Source: Streptomyces decoyicus
Lineage (GTDB): Bacteria; Actinomycetota; Actinomycetes; Streptomycetales; Streptomycetaceae
Direction of reading: 5' to 3'
DNA: 64,000 bases
Assembly: GCF_019880305.1 (NCBI RefSeq)
Contig: NZ_CP082301.1
Span: 5,828,001 to 5,892,000 of the forward strand
Part shown: piece by piece, positions 31,433 to 38,101 of the stretch
Layout of the letters: each line of letters opens with the position of its first letter
Position numbering within the stretch: the first letter of the stretch is position 1
Made by a program: the position numbers and the translations under genes
Notes under the pieces: generated by a model
What the model was told of the DNA's origin: nothing
Databases searched by the model: none
The model's input: only the letters and a program-made list of their open reading frames with translations

Positions 31433-32809
31433 ATGTCGACTGTTCAATCTGAGGTCAAGCCCGGCGTTCATCCGGCCGGGCCGGCATCCCTGTACGCCGA
31501 GCTGGTCCGGCGGAATCCCGGGGAGCCCGAGTTCCACCAGGCGGCTCTTGAGGTGCTGGAGACGCTGGCGCCCGTGCTGAAGGCCCGCCCGGAGTTCGCC
31601 GACGCGAAGATCCTGGAGCGGATCTGCGAGCCGGAGCGGCAAATCATGTTCCGGGTCCCCTGGCAGGACGACTCCGGAGCGATTCACGTCAACCGGGGCT
31701 TCCGGGTGGAATTCAACAGCGCGCTCGGCCCGTACAAGGGCGGTCTGCGTTTCCATGCGTCGGTGAATCTGGGGATCGTGAAGTTCCTCGGCTTCGAGCA
31801 GATCTTCAAGAATTCCCTGACCGGGCTGAACATCGGCGGGGGCAAGGGCGGCAGCGACTTCGATCCGCACGGTAAGTCGGACGCCGAAGTGATGCGCTTC
31901 TGCCAGTCGTTCATGACGGAGCTGCATCGTCATCTCGGCGAGCACACGGACGTACCGGCGGGTGACATCGGCGTCGGCGGCCGGGAGATCGGCTATCTCT
32001 TCGGCCAGTACCGGCGGATCACCAACCGCTGGGAGCCCGGTGTGCTCACCGGCAAGGGGCTGGCCTGGGGCGGCTCCAAGGCCCGTACGGAGGCCACCGG
32101 TTACGGCAATGTGCTGTTCACCGAGGAGATGCTCAAGCAGCGCGGCGAGGAGCTGGACGGCCAGCAGGTGGTGGTCTCCGGGTCCGGCAATGTCGCGATC
32201 TACACCATCGAGAAGGCGCAGGCGCTCGGCGCCAACGTGCTGACCTGCTCGGACTCCGGCGGCTTTGTCGTCGACGAGAAGGGCATCGATCTGGCACTGC
32301 TGCGGCAGATCAAGGAGGTCGAGCGCGGCCGGATCAGTGAGTATGCCGAGCGGCGCGGGTTGTCGGCCCGGTATGTCCCCGGTGGGCGGGTGTGGGATGT
32401 CGCATGCGAGGTGGCACTGCCGTCGGCGACCCAGAACGAGCTGGACGCGGACGCCGCCCAGGTCCTGATCCGTAACGGCGTCAAGGCGGTCTCCGAGGGC
32501 GCCAACATGCCGACCACCCCGGCCGCGGTGACGCTCCTCAAGGGGGCGGGTGTGGCCTTCGGCCCCGGCAAGGCCGCCAACGCGGGTGGTGTGGCGACCA
32601 GCGCGCTGGAGATGCGGCAGAACTCCTCCCGCGAGGCGTGGTCCTTCGAGCGCACGGAGGGCGAGCTCGCAACGATCATGCGCTCGATCCACCACCGCTG
32701 CTACGAGACCGCGGAACGCTTCGGGCTGCCCGGTGACTATGTCGCGGGCGCCAACATCGCCGGCTTCGAGCGAGTGGCGGATGCGATGTTGGACCAGGGA
32801 CTGATCTGA
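31433..32809 (+). CDS. gdhA: NADP-type glutamate dehydrogenase
   Basis: 458 residues, usual for the hexameric GdhA family. The substrate domain shows GPYKGGLRFHASVNLGIVKF, GGGKGGSDFDPHGKSDAEVM and GVGGREIGYLFGQYRR. The Rossmann domain shows VVSGSGNVAIYTIEKAQALG; later come ANMPTTPAAV and GKAANAGGVATSALEM. It aminates 2-oxoglutarate with ammonium. The ATG at 31433 follows GGGAACGGA. No metabolic partner is adjacent; the upstream inverted repeat suggests dedicated control. Confidence 0.96.
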   Translation: MSTVQSEVKPGVHPAGPASLYAELVRRNPGEPEFHQAALEVLETLAPVLKARPEFADAKILERICEPERQIMFRVPWQDDSGAIHVNRGFRVEFNSALGPYKGGLRFHASVNLGIVKFLGFEQIFKNSLTGLNIGGGKGGSDFDPHGKSDAEVMRFCQSFMTELHRHLGEHTDVPAGDIGVGGREIGYLFGQYRRITNRWEPGVLTGKGLAWGGSKARTEATGYGNVLFTEEMLKQRGEELDGQQVVVSGSGNVAIYTIEKAQALGANVLTCSDSGGFVVDEKGIDLALLRQIKEVERGRISEYAERRGLSARYVPGGRVWDVACEVALPSATQNELDADAAQVLIRNGVKAVSEGANMPTTPAAVTLLKGAGVAFGPGKAANAGGVATSALEMRQNSSREAWSFERTEGELATIMRSIHHRCYETAERFGLPGDYVAGANIAGFERVADAMLDQGLI

Positions 32810-32826
32810 GGCGGGGCGGGGCGGAG

Positions 32827-33070
32827 CGACTTCGCGTTTGCCGGGGCGGCTTCTCTCCCCCCGTGTCTCTTGCGGGCGGGGTGGCTTCTCCCGCGCTTCC
32901 TGCCGGCGGGGGCGACTTCGCGTTTGCCGAGGCGGCTTCCCCCCCCCGCGTTTCCTGCGGGTGGGGTGGCTTCTCCCGCGCCTCCTGCCGGCGGGGCGGC
33001 GTCGCGTCTGCCGGGGCGGCTTCCCCCCCCCCCGCGTCTCCTGAGGCGCGACGGCGTCGCGTCTGCTGGC
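32827..33070. repeat. About 85-bp degenerate tandem repeat after gdhA
   Basis: Units begin with CGACTTCGCG-like sequence at 32827, 32913 and 32997, with a partial one at 33052 (periods 86, 84 and 55). Each contains TGCCGGGGCGGCTTC, a C run, a CTCCTGCGGG segment and GGCTTCTCCCGCG. The C run grows across units, reaching 9 (32939-32947) and 11 (33023-33033). It is non-coding in every frame by composition. Confidence 0.8.
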
Positions 33071-33091
33071 TTCAGCAGCCGAAGGCTCAGC

Positions 33092-33157
33092 TCCCCCCAC
33101 CCCCGAACCCACCCCCGCCCCCTCCCCCGAAGGGGGAGAGGGGGGAGGGGGCGGGGG
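33092..33157 (+). terminator. C-rich/G-rich hairpin after gdhA with G-quadruplex motif
   Basis: A C-rich stretch (33092-33128) faces a G-rich stretch across a GAA loop: CCCCCTCCCCC, then GGGGGAGAGGGGG with one bulge. The G strand at 33132-33157 has four tracts of five or six G separated by 1-3 bases (G5-AGA-G6-A-G5-C-G5), an unusually strong G-quadruplex motif. As RNA it could end gdhA transcription or fold separately. Confidence 0.65.
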
Positions 33158-33185
33158 AGAGCTTTCGGAGGAGCCTTGGGGAGAG

Positions 33186-33427
33186 CTTCGCGGCAGCGTC
33201 GACGAGCCTCTGGGGGCTTCGCGGCAGCTTCGAGAGCCCCTGGGGCCACCTCACGGCAGCGTCGGCGAGACCCGTGGGGCCAGAGCCTCGCGGCAGCGTC
33301 GGCGAGACCCGTGGGGCCAGAGCCTCACGGCAGCGTCACGAGACCCGTGGGCCGGTGTCGGCGAGACTCGTGGGCCCGGCGTCGACGACACCTGTGGGCC
33401 CGGTGTCGACGAGCTCCTTGGGGGCGG
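33186..33427. repeat. 37-to-24-bp GGCAGCGTCGGCGAGACCCG tandem repeat
   Basis: Eight imperfect units. Two adjacent 37-bp units (33251-33287 and 33288-33324) differ at one base. Earlier units are 32-33 bp, and the last three (33356-33379, 33380-33403, 33404-33427) are 24 bp with a lost TCGCGGCAG start. Units are contiguous with no unique spacers. The array ends 31 bp before the LOG gene ATG. Confidence 0.85.
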
Positions 33428-33458
33428 CTTCGCGGCCCCCGGCTCGTAAGGTGACCGC

Positions 33459-34001
33459 ATGAATATCTGTGTCTTCTGCTCCGCCGCCGACCTCGACGAG
33501 CGGTATGTCGTCCCTGCCCGCCGGTTCGCCGAGCTGATCGGCAAGGGTGGGCATGCGCTGGTCTGGGGCGGTTCGGACACCGGCCTGATGAAGGTCATGG
33601 CCGACGGGGTGCAGGAGGCCGGCGGGAAGCTGATCGGCGTGTCCGTGGACTTCCTGCGGCACAAGGCGCGCGAAGGCGCCGATGAGATGGTCGTCACCAA
33701 GGACCTCGCCGAACGGAAGGCGCAGATGCTGGCGCGCGCCGACGCCATCGTCATCATGGTCGGCGGTACGGGCACGCTGGACGAGGCCACCGAGATCCTG
33801 GAGCTGCGCAAGCACGGGATGCACACCAAGCCGGTGGTACTGCTGAACACCGCCGGTTTCTACGACGGGTTGAAGGAGCAGTTCCAGCGGATGGAGTCGG
33901 AGGGGTTCCTGCCGATTCCGCTCACCGACCTGGTCTTCTTCGCGGCGGACGGTGTCGGCGCGCTGGCCTATCTGGAGGAGAAGGCGGGCATCCAGGCCTG
34001 A
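33459..34001 (+). CDS. LOG-family protein (putative cytokinin riboside 5'-monophosphate phosphoribohydrolase fold)
   Basis: 180 residues. The Rossmann-like LOG fold shows ICVFCSA at the start, ALVWGGSDTGLMKVMADGV and the nucleotide-binding VGGTGTLDEATEILELRK, a version of PGGxGTxxE with Val for Pro. LOG enzymes release the base from nucleoside monophosphates. The 'lysine decarboxylase' label often given to this family is not supported. It begins immediately after a repeat array with only GGTGA as ribosome site. Confidence 0.85.
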   Translation: MNICVFCSAADLDERYVVPARRFAELIGKGGHALVWGGSDTGLMKVMADGVQEAGGKLIGVSVDFLRHKAREGADEMVVTKDLAERKAQMLARADAIVIMVGGTGTLDEATEILELRKHGMHTKPVVLLNTAGFYDGLKEQFQRMESEGFLPIPLTDLVFFAADGVGALAYLEEKAGIQA

Positions 34002-34048
34002 GCGGCCGCACCCCGCGGCCCCGTCGCCCGCTCGTTAGGATCGGCCCC

Positions 34049-34738
34049 ATGGGTACGCACTTGATCACGGGCGCAGGATCGGGCATCGGAGCGGCGGTCG
34101 CACGGCGGCTCGCGGAGCGCGGGGAGGACCTGTGGCTGCTGGCACGCAACGCCGTCCGGGCCAAGGAGCTGGCCGCGCAGTTCCCGGGTGCCCGCACGCT
34201 CGTGGGTGACCTCGCCACCCCGGAGAAGCTGTCCTGGGCGTTCGGACAGCAGCCGCTGCCGGACCGGATCGACTCCCTCCACCACATCGCGGGCGTCATC
34301 GAGCTGGGCGCGGTCGGCGATCTGCCGGCCAAGGCCTGGCAGCGGCAGCTGACCGCCAACCTGGTCGCGCCCGCCGAGATCACCCGGCTGCTGCTGCCGC
34401 TGGTACGGGTCGCCCAGGGGCATGTCGTCTTCGTCAATTCCGGCGCGGGGCTCCGCGCGAACGCCCAGTGGGGCGCGTACGCCGCGAGCAAGCACGGCCT
34501 GAAGGCGCTGGCCGACTCGCTGCGGGCGGAGGAGCACGACAACGGCGTCCGGGTGACCTCGGTCTACCCGGGACGTACGGCCACGCCGATGCAGGAGAGT
34601 ACCCACCGGCAGGAGGGCAAGGAGTACGACCCGGCCCGCTGGATCGACCCGGAGTCGGTCGCGACGGCCATCCTCACGGCCATCGACCTGCCGCGGGATG
34701 CCGAGATGAACGACGTGTCGGTGCGGCCCGGCCGCTAG
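34049..34738 (+). CDS. Short-chain dehydrogenase/reductase
   Basis: 229 residues. The cofactor motif TGAGSGIGAAVARRLAERG is at residues 7-25. The active site has a Ser in VFVNSGAG and the Y-x-x-x-K pair in GAYAASKHGLKALADSLR, with YPGRTATPM after it. Arg residues after strand beta-2 (LLARNAVRAKEL) suggest NADP(H). The substrate is unknown. It is co-directional with the LOG and MarR genes with short gaps (47 and 55 bp), so one transcript is possible. Confidence 0.92.
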   Translation: MGTHLITGAGSGIGAAVARRLAERGEDLWLLARNAVRAKELAAQFPGARTLVGDLATPEKLSWAFGQQPLPDRIDSLHHIAGVIELGAVGDLPAKAWQRQLTANLVAPAEITRLLLPLVRVAQGHVVFVNSGAGLRANAQWGAYAASKHGLKALADSLRAEEHDNGVRVTSVYPGRTATPMQESTHRQEGKEYDPARWIDPESVATAILTAIDLPRDAEMNDVSVRPGR

Positions 34739-34793
34739 GAACCGGGGCCGCCGCCCCCGGAAGCTTTCCGCCGTGGCGACGTACGCTGCATGA

Positions 34794-35234
34794 GTGACCA
34801 CTGAAGCGAAGTCGACCGCGGCGGCGGGGTGCGGGTTCCGGGAGATCCGGGGGCTCGTGACGGAGCTGGGCCGACGGCTGGACGCCCATCAGCGCAGCCG
34901 GATCGCCGAGCTCGGTCTGACGCCGACGCAGGCCAAGGCGCTGGAGGAGCTCGGCGAGCCGAAGACCGCGCGGGAGCTGGCCGCGGTGCTGTGCTGCGAG
35001 CCGCCGAATGTCACCTATGTCATCTCCAAGTTGGAGAAGCAGGGCATGGTCGTGCGCCGCCCGCACCCCTTGGACGGGCGGGCCAAGCAGCTCGTCCTCA
35101 CCGATGCGGGACGGGAGTTGCGGCTCGATCTGCTGCGGCGGATGGGGACCGCCTCGCCGCTCGACCATCTGTCGCACGAGGAGCGGGCCGCGTTGCGCGA
35201 TGACTTGCTGAAGGCGCTGGGGCGGGGCGACTGA
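34794..35234 (+). CDS. MarR-family transcriptional regulator
   Basis: 146 residues from GTG 34794. The winged helix covers about residues 40-105: LTPTQAKALEELGEPKTARELA, CCEPPNVTYVISKLEKQGMV (recognition helix) and RRPHPLDGRAKQLVLTDAG (wing). The paired cysteines in VLCCEPPN, at the start of the recognition helix, could sense oxidants or electrophiles. The MFS exporter gene follows after a terminator, with two MarR-like dyads before it, the classic repressor-pump arrangement. Confidence 0.92.
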   Translation: MTTEAKSTAAAGCGFREIRGLVTELGRRLDAHQRSRIAELGLTPTQAKALEELGEPKTARELAAVLCCEPPNVTYVISKLEKQGMVVRRPHPLDGRAKQLVLTDAGRELRLDLLRRMGTASPLDHLSHEERAALRDDLLKALGRGD

Positions 35235-35258
35235 CCCCGTCGGCGTACCTGCCGCACC

Positions 35259-35283
35259 GAGGCCCCGGGATGCCCGGGGCCTC
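35259..35283 (+). terminator. Terminator of the MarR gene
   Basis: A perfect 11-bp stem, GAGGCCCCGGG (35259-35269) and CCCGGGGCCTC (35273-35283), with an ATG loop and a following TTTCGT, 24 bp after the stop. Confidence 0.88.
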
Positions 35284-35304
35284 TTTCGTATGCGTTCAGT
35301 AAAG

Positions 35305-35347
35305 TTATAGCTGTAATCATTGTGCGCGTGAATGGCTACAGCTTTAA
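35305..35347. promoter_or_regulatory. Paired MarR-type operators at the exporter promoter
   Basis: TTATAGCTGTAA (35305-35316) and CTACAGCTTTAA (35336-35347) are near-palindromes around AGCT with centres 31 bp apart, about three helical turns. Together AGTTATAGCTGTA and TACAGCTTTAACT form a 12-of-13 inverted repeat. The second site overlaps the annotated ATG 35332. The stretch is markedly AT-rich against its surroundings. Binding by the adjacent MarR protein is inferred. Confidence 0.68.
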
Positions 35348-36777
35348 CTAAATTCATGATCACTGAGAAAGCGGCGCCGGGCGTGACGGCGAGCCCGGAC
35401 CAGGCCGTTGACGGCGGCCGCGGCCCCCGGCCGCACTCCCGCAGCGGCGTCCAACTCCTCGTCCTGGCGCTCGGGTTCGTGATGGCGAGCCTCGACACCG
35501 GCATCATGAATGTCGCCGCCACCGACCTGCGGGCCCGGCTCGGACTGAGCATGTCCGGCCTCACCTGGGTCGTCGACGGCTATGTCCTCGCCTTCGCCGC
35601 GCTGCTGCTGCTCGCCGGGTCGCTGGCGAAACGGTTCGGCGCCCGCCGGATCTATCTCGTCGGGCTCGCCGTGTTCACCGGCGCGTCCCTGCTGGGCGCC
35701 GTCGCGCCGAACGGCGTCGTCCTGGTGGCCGCCCGCTTCGTCCAGGGCGTGGGTGCGGCGCTCTTCATGCCCAGCTCGCTGTCGCTGCTGATGCACGCCT
35801 TCCCCGAACCGGCCCGCCGGGCGAAGATCCTCGGCATCTGGTCCGCGATCATCTCCACCTCCGTCGGCCTGGCGCCGACCATCGGCGGCCTCCTGGTCGG
35901 CACCCTCGGCTGGCGCAGCATCTTCCTCGTCAACCTGCCCATCGGCGTCGCGGGACTGCTGCTCACCCGGCGGTTCGTGGCGGCCGTCCCGGCCCGGGGC
36001 ACGGCGCTCGGCGGCAGCGGCCACGTCCTGGGCCTGCTCGCCCTCGGGTCGCTGAGCTACGCGCTCATCGAAGGGCCCGACAAGGGCTGGTCCGCACCGT
36101 TCGTCCTGGGGGCCTTCGTGGTCGCCGCGCTCGCGCTCACCGGATTCCTGCTCCGTGAGCGGGCCGCCCGCACCCCCGTCCTGCCGGTCGCGCTCTTCGC
36201 GGACAGCAGCTTCACCGCGGCCAATATGGTCGGCTTCCTCTTCAACTTCGCCTTCTACGGGGCGCTGTTCGTCCTCGGCCTCTTCCTCCAGACCGCGCGC
36301 GGCGCGAGCCCGGTGGCGGCGGGGCTCCAGATGCTGCCGGCCGTCCTCGTCATCCCGGTGGGCAACATGCTCTACGCCCGGATCGCGCCGCGGATCGGCA
36401 ACCGGGCCGCGCTCACCGGGGCGCTGGCGCTCTCCGCCGCGGGCTACGTCCTGCTGTTCCTGCTCCTCGCGCCCGGTCTGCCGTACTGGGTGATCGCGGT
36501 GGTGCTCGCGCTCACCAATATCGGCAGCGGGGTCAGCTCCCCGGCGATGACCGGCGTCCTGATGGCGGCCGCGGGCCGCGAGCACACCGACATCGGCAGC
36601 GCGACCCTCAACGCCAACCGCCAGACCGGCTCCCTCGTCGGCATCGCCGGCATGGGCGCCGTACTGACGGGCGCGGGCGACGGCTACCAGGGCGCCGCCT
36701 ATGCCTTCGTGCTGACGGCGGGCGCGCTGGCCGTCGCGGCGCTGGCCGCCCGGCTGGGCATACGCACCCGGGTATGA
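35332..36777 (+). CDS. MFS drug exporter, DHA2 (14-TMS, EmrB/QacA-like)
   Basis: 481 residues from ATG 35332; ATG 35356 (MITEKAAPG) is the alternative and neither has a Shine-Dalgarno site. Family motifs: ASLDTGIMNVAATDL (motif D1), GSLAKRFGARRIYLVG (motif A), RFVQGVGAALFMPSSL, and motif C-like IGGLLVGTLGWRSIFLVNLP. About 14 hydrophobic helices follow. The 35332 start would place a rare TTA leucine codon at codon 5, making translation bldA-dependent. The upstream MarR gene probably represses it. The substrate is unknown. Confidence 0.9.
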   Translation: MATALTKFMITEKAAPGVTASPDQAVDGGRGPRPHSRSGVQLLVLALGFVMASLDTGIMNVAATDLRARLGLSMSGLTWVVDGYVLAFAALLLLAGSLAKRFGARRIYLVGLAVFTGASLLGAVAPNGVVLVAARFVQGVGAALFMPSSLSLLMHAFPEPARRAKILGIWSAIISTSVGLAPTIGGLLVGTLGWRSIFLVNLPIGVAGLLLTRRFVAAVPARGTALGGSGHVLGLLALGSLSYALIEGPDKGWSAPFVLGAFVVAALALTGFLLRERAARTPVLPVALFADSSFTAANMVGFLFNFAFYGALFVLGLFLQTARGASPVAAGLQMLPAVLVIPVGNMLYARIAPRIGNRAALTGALALSAAGYVLLFLLLAPGLPYWVIAVVLALTNIGSGVSSPAMTGVLMAAAGREHTDIGSATLNANRQTGSLVGIAGMGAVLTGAGDGYQGAAYAFVLTAGALAVAALAARLGIRTRV

Positions 36778-37057
36778 GGGGGTACCCGGCCCGGCCTGGG
36801 GGAGGTACCCGTCCGGGTGCCGGGCGTACGCACCGAAGCCTGACCGCCGTACGTACCCGAGCGTGACCGCCGTACGTCTTCGGGCGGGGCGGCGGCAGCG
36901 TTACGGGCCGCCCTGCGCTCCCCTCCTGACGCACCTCGCCCCCCACCGGTACGGCCGGCTCGTCCACGCACCACGTACCCCGCCACCCCTCGATTCGACC
37001 GGCTTGTCCGCACACCTGGCGCACCCCGCCGGCCGTGCTGCCGCATACCCTTCCTGG
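36778..37057. repeat. Intergenic region with TGACCGCCGTACGT direct repeat
   Basis: 280 bp between the exporter and the methionine-synthase-like gene. TGACCGCCGTACGT occurs at 36841-36854 and 36864-36877, 23 bp apart, with similar flanks. GGTACC sites and GCACCCGG/CCGGGTGC arms (36764-36820) could form a terminator for the exporter. No gene is seen, although the frame upstream of GTG 37058 is open. Confidence 0.5.
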
Positions 37058-38070
37058 GTGAGCGAGAACAGCACGCAGAAGTGGGCCGCGGGCGCGGCGA
37101 CCGGGATCGGATCCATGCCGGGCGGTGACGCGCGGGAGGCGGCGAAGACCGTCACGGGATCGGTGGAGGCTTTCCCGTATCTGCCGGAGCTCCCGGCCCG
37201 GGGGCCCGGCGCCGACATGATCGGGCGGACCCTGGGGATGCTCGTCGAGGTCTACGGCCATGTGGAGCCCAGCGGCTGGCGGATCAGCGACCGGCCGGGC
37301 CGCGACACCCGCCGCGCCCACTCCTGGCTCGGTGAGGATCTCGACGCCCTGGAGGAGTTCACCCAGGGCTACGAGGGGCCGCTGAAGGTCTCCGTGGCCG
37401 GCCCGTGGACCCTGGCCACCGCGCTGGAAACGCGCAACGGTGAGGCGGCCCTCGGCGACCCCGGCGCCTGCCGGGATCTTGCGGCGTCCCTGGCGGAGGG
37501 GCTGCGCGGCCATCTCGCCGACGTACAGCGGCGGGTGCCGGGCGCCCAGGTCGTGCTGCAACTCGACGAACCGTCGCTGACGGCGGTGCTCCAGGGGCGG
37601 GTGAAGACCGCGAGCGGCTACCGCACCCACCGGGCCGTGGACCGGGTGGTCGTCGAGGGCGCGCTTCGCGATCTTGTCGCGGTGGCGGAGGGCGGCCCCG
37701 TGGTCGTCCACTCGTGCGCGCCCGAGGTGCCGTTCGGGCTGCTGCGGCGAGCCGGTGTCACGGGTATCTCGTTCGATTTCTCACTGCTCACCGAGCGTGA
37801 GGAGGAAGTGATCGGGGAGGCCGTCGAGGGCGGTACGACGCTGTTCGCAGGCGTGGTGCCGGGCGTGGACAGCCGATTGTCAGACCCTGCCGGTAGCGTC
37901 ATGGGTGTCAGGACGCTGTGGCGCAGGCTGGGGCTGACGCCAGGGACTCTCGGCGAGTCCGTGGTCCTCACCCCACGTGCGGACTTGCGGGCGCTTCGCC
38001 CGCTTATGCCCGCTCGGCGCTCGCCCACTGCGTCCGGGCGGCGAGATCACTCGCAGACAACCCTGAGTGA
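37058..38070 (+). pseudogene. MetE-type methionine synthase with one-base frameshift near its C-terminus
   Basis: From GTG 37058 a cobalamin-independent methionine-synthase-like barrel runs normally: ATGIGSMPGGDAREAAKTV, VSVAGPWTLATALE, VVLQLDEPSL and zinc ligands H218-x-C220 in VVHSCAPEVPFG. At the C run 37971-37974 (after residue 305) one C appears missing. Restoring it gives TPTCGLAGASPAYARSALA and an ending at TGA 38068-38070, about 337 residues, the family's usual end with the last zinc-ligand Cys (308). As given, that Cys is lost and the frame runs on into ligA. Sequencing error or real mutation are both possible. Confidence 0.82.
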
Positions 38071-38101
38071 CCGCACTCAAGGACCACGGGAGGACAAAAC
38101 G

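Noticed and set aside
33186..33427. CRISPR-like appearance of the repeat array
   Set aside because: Units are contiguous, change length from 37 to 24 bp and have no unique spacers; no cas genes nearby.
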